This document shows positions 13,398-19,968 of a DNA stretch of 19,968 nucleotides, piece after piece (position 1 is the first letter of the stretch; every line of letters starts with the position of its first letter). The position numbers and the translations under genes were made by a program. Location of the stretch: assembly GCA_963205465.1 (NCBI GenBank), contig CAUJKG010000131.1:1-19968 (forward strand), read 5' to 3'. The notes beneath the pieces are model-generated. The model did no database searches. It was not told the DNA's origin and saw only the letters and a program-made list of their open reading frames with translations. This DNA comes from Pseudomonadota bacterium. Its GTDB lineage: Bacteria > Pseudomonadota > Alphaproteobacteria > Rhizobiales > Xanthobacteraceae.

Positions 13398-14525
13398 TCA
13401 AGACTCAATGACAATCCGCGGCGCGGCACGCTTGCCGCCGGTGCCTTCCAGCGCACCGCGAACCTTCGCGGCAATATCCTTGTAGATTTTCGCGTAGGGC
13501 CCGTCGGGATCGCTCGCGACGATCGGCGAGCCCGCATCCGACGTCTCGCGGATTTTCAGCTCCAACGGAACTTCGCCGAGAAACTGCACATTCCAGCGGT
13601 CGGCTTCGTGCCTCGCGCCGCCATGACTGAAAATGTCCGAGCGTTCGCCGCAATGCGGACAGAGGAAGTAGCTCATGTTCTCCACGAGCCCGAGCACCGG
13701 CACATCGACACGCTTGAACATGGCGATCCCGCGCCGCGCATCGATCAAGGCCAGGTCCTGCGGCGTGGAAACGATGACCGCGCCGGCCAGCGGCACCTGC
13801 TGCGCCAGGGTCAGCTGCGCATCGCCCGTGCCTGGCGGCATGTCGACGACGATGACGTCGAGCGGCGCCCAATCCACTTCGCGAAGCATCTGCGTAATCG
13901 CGGACTGCACCATGGGACCGCGCCAGATCATCGGCGTGTCTTCATCGACCAGAAAGCCGATCGACATCACTTTCAGGCCGAACGCCTCCATCGGTTTCAG
14001 CGTGCGGCCGCCGATCAATTCAGGCTTGCCTTTCAGCGCGAGCAACCGCGGCATGGAGGGGCCGTAAATATCGGCGTCGAGCACCCCCACCTTCAATCCA
14101 AGCGATTGCAGGCCGAGCGCCAGATTCACCGCGGTCGTGGATTTGCCGACACCGCCTTTGCCGGAGGCGACCGCAATAATGGCTTTCACACCGGGCACAC
14201 CCTGCACGGCACGGCCAGCCGGCTGCGCACCCGGCCCGCCCGCGCGCTGCTGCGGAGGCGGAGCCGACGGCGCGCCACCCTTCTTCTCGGCGGTCAGGGC
14301 GATCAGCACCGAGGCAATCCCCGGCAAGCTCTTGATGAGTTCCTCGGCCTGTTTACGCACGGCTTCCCAAGCTTGCGCTTCGGCGGCGTCAACGGTCAGC
14401 GAACAGAATACCTTGCCGCCGGTCACGACGACGCCGGAAAGTTTTCCGGACGAAACGATATCCTTGCCGTCGGGGCCTTTAACGGACTTCAGGGCTTGCG
14501 TGATGCTTTCGGACGTGGCGGTCAT
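13398..14525 (-). CDS. apbC: Iron-sulfur cluster carrier, Mrp/ApbC family P-loop ATPase
   Basis: A 375-residue cytoplasmic protein with an N-terminal MIP18/DUF59 domain (about 1-80), a Pro/Ala/Gly-rich linker (83-110), and a C-terminal Mrp/NBP35 ATPase. The deviant Walker A is GKGGVGKS (122-129). Switch regions include DADIYGPSMPRLL and VVDMPPGTGDAQLTL. The cluster-binding CPHC is at 289-292. Members bind and transfer 4Fe-4S clusters. The usual DPE motif of the MIP18 domain is changed to GPDG here, a small departure. A good CAGGAAG ribosome site precedes the ATG. It follows the PaaG-like gene by 54 nt, and that gap holds an 8-bp hairpin next to the ribosome site. Confidence 0.94.
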   Translation of the reverse strand: MTATSESITQALKSVKGPDGKDIVSSGKLSGVVVTGGKVFCSLTVDAAEAQAWEAVRKQAEELIKSLPGIASVLIALTAEKKGGAPSAPPPQQRAGGPGAQPAGRAVQGVPGVKAIIAVASGKGGVGKSTTAVNLALGLQSLGLKVGVLDADIYGPSMPRLLALKGKPELIGGRTLKPMEAFGLKVMSIGFLVDEDTPMIWRGPMVQSAITQMLREVDWAPLDVIVVDMPPGTGDAQLTLAQQVPLAGAVIVSTPQDLALIDARRGIAMFKRVDVPVLGLVENMSYFLCPHCGERSDIFSHGGARHEADRWNVQFLGEVPLELKIRETSDAGSPIVASDPDGPYAKIYKDIAAKVRGALEGTGGKRAAPRIVIES

Positions 14526-14535
14526 TCTTCCTGTC

Positions 14536-14566
14536 TCCTGCCGCCTTCATAGCATTTCCGGCAGGA
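14536..14566 (-). promoter_or_regulatory. Leader hairpin upstream of the mrp/apbC ribosome binding site
   Basis: TCCTGCCG and CGGCAGGA pair perfectly over 8 bp around a 15-nt loop in the paaG-mrp gap. The 5' arm on the minus-strand transcript (TTCCTG) can also pair with CAGGAA of the ribosome binding site just downstream, so two alternative folds exist. No T-run follows, so it is not a normal terminator. Confidence 0.35.
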
Positions 14567-14579
14567 AAGCGCCGCGCGG

Positions 14580-15374
14580 CTAATCGCCTTGGAAACGCGG
14601 CAACCGCTTCTCGCGGAACGCCATCACGCCTTCCATGAAGTCCCGGGAGCGTCCGGCCTGGCGCTGACTATCGCGTTCCAGATCGAGCTGCGCCGGAAGA
14701 TCGTTCATGCCGCTGGCCATCAGCGCCTGCTTGGTGAGGCGGTAGGCCAGCGTCGGCCCCGCTCCCAGGATCGCCGCATGCTTTGCAACTTCGGCGGCGA
14801 AGAGATCGTCATCGAACACCTTCCAGGCGATGCCCATGCGTTCGCAATCTTCCGCGGGAATGCGATCCGCGAAGAGACACATCGCAAGCGCGAGCTTCAA
14901 ACCGACCAGCCGCGGCAGAAACCAGGTGCCGCCGGCGTCGGGTACAAGACCGATACGCGCGAACGCCTGCTGCAGATAAGCCGAGCGGGCCATCAGGATG
15001 ATGTCGCAAGCGAGCGCAATGTTGGCGCCCGCCCCCGCTGCGGGGCCATTCACCGCCGCAATGGTCGGAACCGGAAACGCCGCGAGACGGCGCACGAGTG
15101 GATTGTAGTTCGCCTCGAGCGAAGCGCCGAGATCGAGCTTGCTCCGATCCGAAACATTGCGCTCGGTCAGATCCTGCCCGGAGCAGAAGGCGCGCCCCTC
15201 GCCCGTCAGCACCAGACAGCGCACGTGCTTGTCGTTTTCGACGCAATCGAGCGCATCGCGCAATTCTTCATGCGTGCCGGCGCTGATTGCGTTCAATTGT
15301 TTCGGACGCGACAGCACGATCGTCGCCACCGAACCCGCAATCTCCAGGCGAATGTTTTGGTATTTCGTCGTCAT
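14580..15374 (-). CDS. Enoyl-CoA hydratase/isomerase, PaaG-like
   Basis: This is a 264-residue crotonase-fold enzyme. The oxyanion-hole segments are RAFCSGQDL (61-69) and NGPAAGAGANIALACD (109-124). Asp146 in LVPDAGGTWFLPRLVG is the PaaG-type catalytic aspartate, and the tail ...QLDLERDSQRQAGRSRDFMEGVMAFREKRLPRFQG matches PaaG closely. PaaG isomerises ring-1,2-epoxyphenylacetyl-CoA to the oxepin and also shifts double bonds later in the pathway. No other paa gene is in the window, so it may act on a different acyl-CoA or serve a remote paa locus. I start at MTTKYQNI, preceded by GAAGG; it begins 2 nt after the GST stop codon, so the two are cotranscribed. Confidence 0.85.
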   Translation of the reverse strand: MTTKYQNIRLEIAGSVATIVLSRPKQLNAISAGTHEELRDALDCVENDKHVRCLVLTGEGRAFCSGQDLTERNVSDRSKLDLGASLEANYNPLVRRLAAFPVPTIAAVNGPAAGAGANIALACDIILMARSAYLQQAFARIGLVPDAGGTWFLPRLVGLKLALAMCLFADRIPAEDCERMGIAWKVFDDDLFAAEVAKHAAILGAGPTLAYRLTKQALMASGMNDLPAQLDLERDSQRQAGRSRDFMEGVMAFREKRLPRFQGD

Positions 15375-15376
15375 GG

Positions 15377-15988
15377 TCAGGCCTTCGCGCTGGGCCGGGC
15401 GGACACGGCAGCGTGCCATCGCGAGAGGTTCTTCATTTCCGGCGTCAGCGAGAGCTTGATCACGCGCATGAAATCGACGGTACACAGCGCGGTGATATCA
15501 GCAATGGTAAAACGATCCCCTGCCACAAATTCGCGCTTTCCGAGTTCGGTTTCGAGCATGCCGAGAAAGTCTATCGCTTGATCGCGGCAGGCGTTGCCCC
15601 ACTCCGCTACCTGCACTTTCTCGCGCTGGGCCATGGCGGGATTGGTATGACGGAAGCACTGGGATACCGGCCCATAGAAATTCAACTCAAGACGGCGATT
15701 CCACATCTCGACCACGGCGCTTTCCACCGCATCTCGGCCGAACAGGTTCGGCTCGGGATGCATTTTCTCGAAATAGAGGCAGATCGCCACCGACTCCGAA
15801 ATCGCGGTTCCATCATCGAGCACCAGCACCGGAACCCGCTGCATCGGGTTTAGCGCGGTAAATGCGTCGCTGCGCTGCTCCATCGCAGCGAGATCTATTT
15901 CGTGTTTGGGAATTTCGATTCCCTTTTCGGCCAGAAATATGCGAACGCGGCGCGGATTGGGCGCGCGGCCCATGTCGTACAACTTCAT
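15377..15988 (-). CDS. Glutathione S-transferase
   Basis: A 203-residue cytosolic GST. The N-terminal thioredoxin-like domain (about 1-80) opens MKLYDMGRAPNPRRVRIFLAEKGI, has the cis-proline NPMQRVPVLVLDDG, and the glutathione gamma-Glu-binding SESVAI. A helical C-terminal domain follows, with the N-capping motif region FTIADITAL. No clear catalytic Ser or Cys is seen where many bacterial GSTs have one; Tyr4 is a candidate. GGAGG lies about 10 nt before the chosen ATG; the longer frame to 16039 adds unconserved residues. It is the first gene of a run with a PaaG-like isomerase. If that enzyme handles epoxides, a detoxifying role for the GST would make sense, but this is inference. Confidence 0.88.
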   Translation of the reverse strand: MKLYDMGRAPNPRRVRIFLAEKGIEIPKHEIDLAAMEQRSDAFTALNPMQRVPVLVLDDGTAISESVAICLYFEKMHPEPNLFGRDAVESAVVEMWNRRLELNFYGPVSQCFRHTNPAMAQREKVQVAEWGNACRDQAIDFLGMLETELGKREFVAGDRFTIADITALCTVDFMRVIKLSLTPEMKNLSRWHAAVSARPSAKA

Positions 15989-16047
15989 TGCGGTCTTGCC
16001 TCCACGCGCTAGTCGATCATGCGCCGAGGAACCTATCAAGCATTAGA

Positions 16048-16062
16048 AATAGCTACGCTATT
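16048..16062. promoter_or_regulatory. Perfect inverted repeat AATAGC-TAC-GCTATT
   Basis: A 15-bp perfect palindrome with a 3-nt centre lies 60 bp upstream of the GST start and about 170 bp upstream of the kinase start. Its size and place suit an operator for the GST operon. No regulator gene is adjacent. Confidence 0.35.
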
Positions 16063-16084
16063 CGGATGCACGGCGGCTATTTAC

Positions 16085-16122
16085 GAATCCTTAACCATAA
16101 GAATCAGCCCGGCATTAACCAC
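16085..16122. promoter_or_regulatory. CtrA-like TTAACC half-sites interleaved with GANTC methylation motifs
   Basis: In order: GAATC (16085-16089), TTAACCAT (16091-16098), GAATC (16101-16105) and TTAACCAC (16115-16122). TTAACC(AT) is the half-site of the cell-cycle regulator CtrA and GANTC is the CcrM methylation site used with GcrA in alphaproteobacteria. The full TTAA-N7-TTAA spacing is not met. The cluster lies about 110-150 bp upstream of a PleC/PdhS-like kinase gene. Confidence 0.4.
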
Positions 16123-16187
16123 CCTCGCGCAATGGTAACGGGCGGCTGGCGCGGGCAAGCGATGGGCAGTGCTGCCAGCCACAACTT

Positions 16188-16205
16188 TTGTTTCGCACGA
16201 AACAA
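16188..16205. promoter_or_regulatory. Perfect 18-bp palindrome TTGTTTCG-CA-CGAAACAA
   Basis: Two exact 8-nt inverted arms around a CA centre, 29 bp before the kinase ATG. It is long and exact enough to suggest a dimeric repressor operator. Just upstream, GGCAG-TG-CTGCC and the wider GGCTGGC/GCCAGCC pair form further dyads at about 16144-16180. Confidence 0.45.
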
Positions 16206-16234
16206 TTGCGGGCATCGGGTAACGGTATTGCGTA

Positions 16235-17794
16235 ATGAAGAGCTATAGCGCCCGCGGGGACGAGACGGCGGCCGATGCCGCCCGGATCGCGCATGAGCGG
16301 CGGCTGAAGCTCAGCCGCAGCGTCCGCGACGCGCGCGACGTGCTGACCTCGACCTCCGGCGTCAAACCTGCTTTCGACTACGAGTTGCTGCGGCTCTATG
16401 CGGAACATCGCATCGGCGCGTCGTTCGCGCTGTTCATGCTGATTTCCCTGGTGGGGATCGCTTCGTCGCTCTGGACCGGCGGCATCGGCGCGGTGCTTTG
16501 GACCATGATCGCGCTCGCAATCCACTCGATGAACGTCGCGGCATGCCGCCGTTTTCTGGCGACGCCGGCGAGCCCGGCCGTGATGCGGCGCTATCGCGTA
16601 TTGTTTACGCTGTTCGATCTGATCTTCGGCGTGAGCTGGGTCTTGATCGTCAATGTCCTGGTCGGACTCGGCGCACAGGGGTCCGGTGATTTTTCGCTGT
16701 TCGCGATGCTGCTCGTGGTCGCGGTGTTCTCGATGCTCGCCGCGAGCATTCCGAGCGCGGTCTATGCCGCGACCGTTCCGGTCGCAGGCGTCGTTACCCT
16801 GCACTATCTTCTACGCGGCACGCCGCAGGATGTCGTACTCGCTATTCTCACGATTGGCGCGGAAGCCTATTTCGTGATGGTCGCGGGCCGCCTCCACATC
16901 GCAGCGGTTTCGGCACTCGAAGCGCGCGCGCAACTCGACACGCTGATCGGCGAGCTAGAGCAATCGAAGGCAAAGTCCGACGAAGCCGCCCGCCGCGCGG
17001 AAGCGGCCAACCTCGCGAAATCGCGCTTCCTCGCACAGATGTCGCACGAGCTGCGGACGCCGCTCAATGCCATCCTCGGCTTCTCGGAAGTGATGAAGAA
17101 CGAAGTGCTCGGCGGGCACGCGGTTCCTGCCTACAAGGAATATGCCGGCGACATTCATAGTTCCGGCGAGCACCTTCTCAACCTGATCAACGAAATTCTT
17201 GACCTGTCGCGCATCGAGGCCGGCCGCTACGAACTCAACGAGGAGCCGGTTTCAATCCTCGGCATTGCCGACGACTGCAACCACCTGATGAAAATGCGCG
17301 CGACCAATCGCGGCATCACGCTGCATACCGTGCTGGAATCGAACCTGCCGAAAGTCTGGGCGGACGAACGCGCCGTACGTCAGATCGTCCTCAATCTGCT
17401 TTCCAACGCGATCAAATTCACGCCGCAGGGCGGCGAAGTCTTCACCAAGGTCGGCTGGACCGCTTCCGGCGGTCAATATGTCAGCGTGCGCGATACCGGC
17501 CCCGGCATACCGGAAGAAGAGATTCCGATCGTCATGGCTTCGTTCGGCCAGGGTTCGAACTCGATCAAGACCGCCGAACAGGGTGCCGGCCTCGGCCTTC
17601 CGATCGTGAAAGGATTGATCGATCTGCATGGCGGCACGTTCACGCTGCGCTCCAAGCTGCGCGAAGGCACCGAAGTTATCGTCACCTTCCCTGCCGAGCG
17701 GGTGATGGCCGCACTCGCACCCGTGACCGACGCCGGACCGCTACAGCCGAAACAACCTGGAAATGCCCGGCAGACCTCTCCTGCGCGAGTCTGA
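16235..17794 (+). CDS. Membrane histidine kinase, PleC/DivJ/PdhS-like
   Basis: A 519-residue sensor kinase. A cytoplasmic N-terminus (1-60) is followed by about six membrane segments (roughly 62-80, 84-104, 122-145, 152-170, 172-194, 197-218) with only short loops, so no large periplasmic sensor domain. A coiled coil (225-262) leads to the HisKA domain, phospho-acceptor His271 in SHELRTPLNAILGFSE, the sequence style of the DivK-binding PleC/DivJ/PdhS kinases. The HATPase_c domain has the N-box at 387-391, DTGPGI at 420-425 and GAGLGL at 450-455. The C-terminal tail after 490 is Pro/Ala-rich and probably disordered. No response regulator is adjacent, as expected for kinases of this class. The ribosome site before the ATG is poor. 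A retropepsin-like protease gene follows after 12 nt. Confidence 0.88.
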   Translation: MKSYSARGDETAADAARIAHERRLKLSRSVRDARDVLTSTSGVKPAFDYELLRLYAEHRIGASFALFMLISLVGIASSLWTGGIGAVLWTMIALAIHSMNVAACRRFLATPASPAVMRRYRVLFTLFDLIFGVSWVLIVNVLVGLGAQGSGDFSLFAMLLVVAVFSMLAASIPSAVYAATVPVAGVVTLHYLLRGTPQDVVLAILTIGAEAYFVMVAGRLHIAAVSALEARAQLDTLIGELEQSKAKSDEAARRAEAANLAKSRFLAQMSHELRTPLNAILGFSEVMKNEVLGGHAVPAYKEYAGDIHSSGEHLLNLINEILDLSRIEAGRYELNEEPVSILGIADDCNHLMKMRATNRGITLHTVLESNLPKVWADERAVRQIVLNLLSNAIKFTPQGGEVFTKVGWTASGGQYVSVRDTGPGIPEEEIPIVMASFGQGSNSIKTAEQGAGLGLPIVKGLIDLHGGTFTLRSKLREGTEVIVTFPAERVMAALAPVTDAGPLQPKQPGNARQTSPARV

Positions 17795-17806
17795 TAGAAT
17801 CCGAAA

Positions 17807-18520
17807 ATGTTCCGCAACGACAAAGTTCTCTGGCTGATCATCCTCGGACTCGCGCTCGCGGTCGTCGTGCTGATCTCCCATCACGACGAAGGCATGGTCG
17901 GACCCATTCCGACCAGCGACTTCGCGAGCCTTGTGTATTTCTCAGCGCTTCTCTTCGTGATCGGCGGCAGCCTCTATGTGATGTTCTACGGCCGCTTCCA
18001 CGAGATGCTGAAATCGATCGGTATCTGGCTCGGTATCGTGGCGCTTCTTGTCGTTGCGTATAACTATCGCAGCGACGTGGTGAAGGTAGTCGATCGCGTG
18101 TTTTCGGTCGTGACCCCGGATCAGGATATCACCGCGAGCATCAACAGCAGCATCCGCGTGCAGCGCTCGGAGACCGGCGATTTCAATGTTCGCGTCCACG
18201 TGAACAATGCGCCCATTCTCATGCTGATCGACACCGGGGCGTCGAGCGTGGTGCTCACGATCGAAGCCGCGCGTGCGGCGGGCCTGCCCGTCGATCTTCT
18301 GAAATACGATGTCACCATCGAAACCGCGAAGGGGCGAAGCTTTGCAGCTGCCGTCGTGCTCGAAGAATTGAAGATCGGCAACATCGTCGAGCGGCGCGTG
18401 CCGGCGCTGATCGTCCGGCAAGGCGATCTGCGCGTCAGCCTTCTCGGCATGAGTTTTCTGCAACGGCTCGATTCGTTCGAGCTGCGCGGCATGCAGATGG
18501 TGTTGCGCGGCCGCCGATAG
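17807..18520 (+). CDS. Membrane-anchored retropepsin-like aspartic protease (TIGR02281 / PerP-like)
   Basis: The 237-residue protein has three hydrophobic segments (about 8-24, 40-60, 70-87) followed by a single retropepsin-like domain (115-237). Its active-site motif is LIDTGASS with Asp142. LLGMSFLQRLDSFELRG near the end is the second family signature, expected in a one-domain protease that works as a dimer. Charge distribution (positive N-terminus and second loop, acidic first loop) places the protease domain in the periplasm. The family includes, as I recall, PerP of Caulobacter, which cleaves the polarity factor PodJ. It lies 12 nt after the kinase stop and is surely cotranscribed. It converges on the TSUP gene with a 23-nt gap and no terminator. 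Confidence 0.88.
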   Translation: MFRNDKVLWLIILGLALAVVVLISHHDEGMVGPIPTSDFASLVYFSALLFVIGGSLYVMFYGRFHEMLKSIGIWLGIVALLVVAYNYRSDVVKVVDRVFSVVTPDQDITASINSSIRVQRSETGDFNVRVHVNNAPILMLIDTGASSVVLTIEAARAAGLPVDLLKYDVTIETAKGRSFAAAVVLEELKIGNIVERRVPALIVRQGDLRVSLLGMSFLQRLDSFELRGMQMVLRGRR

Positions 18521-18543
18521 GCGACCGCAGCAAGACAAAAGAT

Positions 18544-19386
18544 TCAGAACCAGCCCATCAGGCTCGCGAAGAAGCGCACCGCAACGACAAGCAGGAAAAT
18601 CGCGAAGGCAACCTCCAGCCTGCGGCGCGGCCAGGAATGTGCCATCCGCGCGCCGTAGGGTGCTGCCAGCACGCTCACCGGCGCGAACAGCGCAACCGCC
18701 AGGAACGACACATAGCCGACGGAAAGCGGCGGCATCAGCGCCTGTTGCGGCCAGCCCGCGATCATGTAGCCGATCACTCCCGGCAGCGAGATCAACACAC
18801 CGACCCCCGACGATGTCGCCACGGCGCGATGGATCGAGACGCCGTAGAGCGTAAGGAAGAGCACCGAATAAGCGCCGCCGCCGATGCCCATCAGCGCGGA
18901 AATGATGCCGATGACGAGGCCGACCGCGGCGGTGACCCCTATGCCCGGAAGTTCGTTGCCGAGACGCCAGCTCTCACGGCCGAACAAGAGCTTCATCGCC
19001 ATCAGCGACGCGAACGCCACAAAGAGGAGCTTAAAAACCTCTGCGCTCGCGAAATAAGCGATGAAAGAACCGATCAACACACCGCCGATGATCGGCAAGG
19101 CCCAGATCTTCAAAATCCTGTCGTCCACCGCACCCTTGGCGCGGTGGGCAAAATAGGACCGGATCGAAGTCGGCACGATCAGCGCGAGCGCGGTGCCGAC
19201 GCAAAGCTGCATGCGCACTTCGTCGGCGACGCCGAGTGCCTTGAAGACCTCGTACATCACCGGCACGGAGATCGCCGCTCCGCCGATGCCCAGAAGGCCG
19301 GCAAAAATTCCGGTAAGCGCGCCTGCAATCAGGATGGCAACGACGAGAACCGCGAACTCGCTCGCGGGAATTCCAAGGATCATCAT
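18544..19386 (-). CDS. TauE/SafE (TSUP) family permease
   Basis: A 280-residue membrane protein with about eight hydrophobic segments in two repeats. Each repeat has a glycine-rich turn: GLLGIGGAAISVP near residue 31 and ALMGIGGGAYSVLFL in the second half. Members export sulfite or sulfoacetate, or carry other sulfur or organic anions across the inner membrane; no sulfur gene is nearby to fix the substrate. The start ATGATG overlaps the dusA stop (ATGA, 4 nt), so the two are translationally coupled although unrelated in function. A longer frame to 19446 would overlap dusA further and lacks family similarity. Confidence 0.88.
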   Translation of the reverse strand: MMILGIPASEFAVLVVAILIAGALTGIFAGLLGIGGAAISVPVMYEVFKALGVADEVRMQLCVGTALALIVPTSIRSYFAHRAKGAVDDRILKIWALPIIGGVLIGSFIAYFASAEVFKLLFVAFASLMAMKLLFGRESWRLGNELPGIGVTAAVGLVIGIISALMGIGGGAYSVLFLTLYGVSIHRAVATSSGVGVLISLPGVIGYMIAGWPQQALMPPLSVGYVSFLAVALFAPVSVLAAPYGARMAHSWPRRRLEVAFAIFLLVVAVRFFASLMGWF

Positions 19387-19968
19387 GCGGCGCTTTGTGC
19401 CGGGATTTCCCGAGAAAGGAAAGCAAGCGCCTCGCGCAACACCCATGCATCCGCGCCGCGCTTTGTCGCCTCGGTCGCAAGATGCCGGCGATATGCCCTT
19501 GCTCCCGGCTGGCCGCGGAAAGCGCCGAGAAGGTGCCTGGTGATGTCGTGCAGCCTGGCACCCGCCGCCAGTTCGCGATCGATATAGGGCATCAGCTGCT
19601 CGAAGGCTTCCGCGAAGCTCGCCACCGGAGCCGCTTCGCCGAAAAACTCCGGGTCGACCCCCAAGAGAAGCTCCGGCACATCATAGGCGGCCCGGCCGAG
19701 CATCACGCCATCCACTTTGCCAAGATGCTCTTTCGCCTCGCCAAGCGAAGCGATGCCGCCATTCAGAATAATAGGGACGTCGCCGAGCCGCGCTTTCAGA
19801 CGAAACACGCGGTCGTAGTTCAGCGGCGGAATATCGCGGTTCTCGCGCGGGCTTAAGCCCTGCAACCAGGCTTTACGTGCGTGCACGATCAGCGCGTCAG
19901 TACCCGCGGCAATCATCGCATCGGCGAAGCCGTCGAGCGCTTGCTCTTCGTCCTGATCGTCGATGCCG
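19383..19968 (-). CDS. dusA: tRNA-dihydrouridine(20/20a) synthase DusA (C-terminal part; N-terminus beyond window)
   Basis: The frame is open to the right edge of the window, where it reads GIDDQDEEQALDGFADAMIA, so about the first 130-140 residues, including the catalytic cysteine, are outside. The visible 194 residues contain DALIVHARKAWLQGLSPREN, the FMN-phosphate-binding PIILNGGI and GVMLGRAAYDVPELL, all diagnostic of DusA, and then the helical RNA-binding domain. The flavoenzyme reduces U20/U20a of tRNA to dihydrouridine using NADPH. Its stop codon overlaps the start of the TSUP permease. Confidence 0.93.
   Translation of the reverse strand, partial: GIDDQDEEQALDGFADAMIAAGTDALIVHARKAWLQGLSPRENRDIPPLNYDRVFRLKARLGDVPIILNGGIASLGEAKEHLGKVDGVMLGRAAYDVPELLLGVDPEFFGEAAPVASFAEAFEQLMPYIDRELAAGARLHDITRHLLGAFRGQPGARAYRRHLATEATKRGADAWVLREALAFLSREIPAQSAA

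Noticed and set aside
13608..14552. Plus-strand open frame (314 codons) opposite mrp/apbC
   Set aside because: Shadow of the Mrp ATPase, whose Walker A and CPHC motifs are intact on minus.
14589..15581. Plus-strand open frame (330 codons) opposite the PaaG-like and GST genes
   Set aside because: It spans two real genes on the other strand and has no recognisable domain.
16115..16804. Minus-strand open frame (229 codons) over the kinase N-terminus and its promoter
   Set aside because: Low-complexity charged translation opposite the membrane segments of the kinase; no ribosome site.
18637..19587. Plus-strand open frame (316 codons) opposite the TSUP permease and dusA
   Set aside because: It crosses two convincing minus-strand genes; translation is His/Arg-rich with no family match.

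Overview
The window looks like chromosomal DNA from a GC-rich alphaproteobacterium of the order Hyphomicrobiales (Rhizobiales), probably near the Bradyrhizobium/Xanthobacteraceae group. Grounds for this are the protein families (DUF3551, a TakP-like TRAP system, a TIGR02281-type aspartic protease, a PleC/PdhS-like kinase), the palindromic GCATGATC...GATCATGC intergenic repeat that I recall from that group, and GANTC/TTAACC motifs in a promoter region. The window is densely packed. No tRNA, rRNA, CRISPR, prophage or insertion sequence is visible.

Layout. (1) 1-2010, minus strand: part of a gallate/protocatechuate meta-cleavage operon, with a DUF1932 dehydrogenase, the 4-oxalomesaconate tautomerase GalD and the first codons of a GalB-like PIG-L hydratase. 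(2) 2249-3295: a secreted L,D-transpeptidase and a convergent DUF971 protein sharing a bidirectional terminator. (3) 3539-6446, plus strand: moaA, then two abutting EamA/DMT exporters. (4) 6650-11329: a TakP-like TRAP transporter, with dctQ-dctM on plus converging on two tandem, closely similar substrate-binding-protein genes on minus. (5) 11522-13141: an unrecognised secreted protein divergent from a PiuC/YbiX-type iron dioxygenase, with a near-palindrome abutting the dioxygenase start codon. (6) 13143-15988, minus strand: a probable operon GST - PaaG-like isomerase - Mrp/ApbC - DUF3551. (7) 16235-18520, plus strand: a six-TM PleC/DivJ/PdhS-like histidine kinase followed 12 nt later by a membrane-anchored retropepsin-like protease. 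(8) 18544-19968, minus strand: dusA (cut by the window end) overlapping a TauE/SafE permease.

Two parts stand out. The kinase-protease pair resembles two partners of the Caulobacter polarity circuit (PleC/DivJ and the PodJ-cleaving protease PerP) placed in one operon. The 245-base region upstream carries TTAACC half-sites, GANTC methylation motifs and two perfect palindromes. Second, the leader of the downstream TRAP binding-protein gene has alternating C-run/G-run/C-run/G-run segments whose last G-run is the ribosome binding site. That is the geometry of a two-state RNA switch. Both readings are inferences from sequence and need testing.

Start codons were chosen by ribosome-binding-site spacing, family N-termini and signal peptides, so several differ from the longest open frame.
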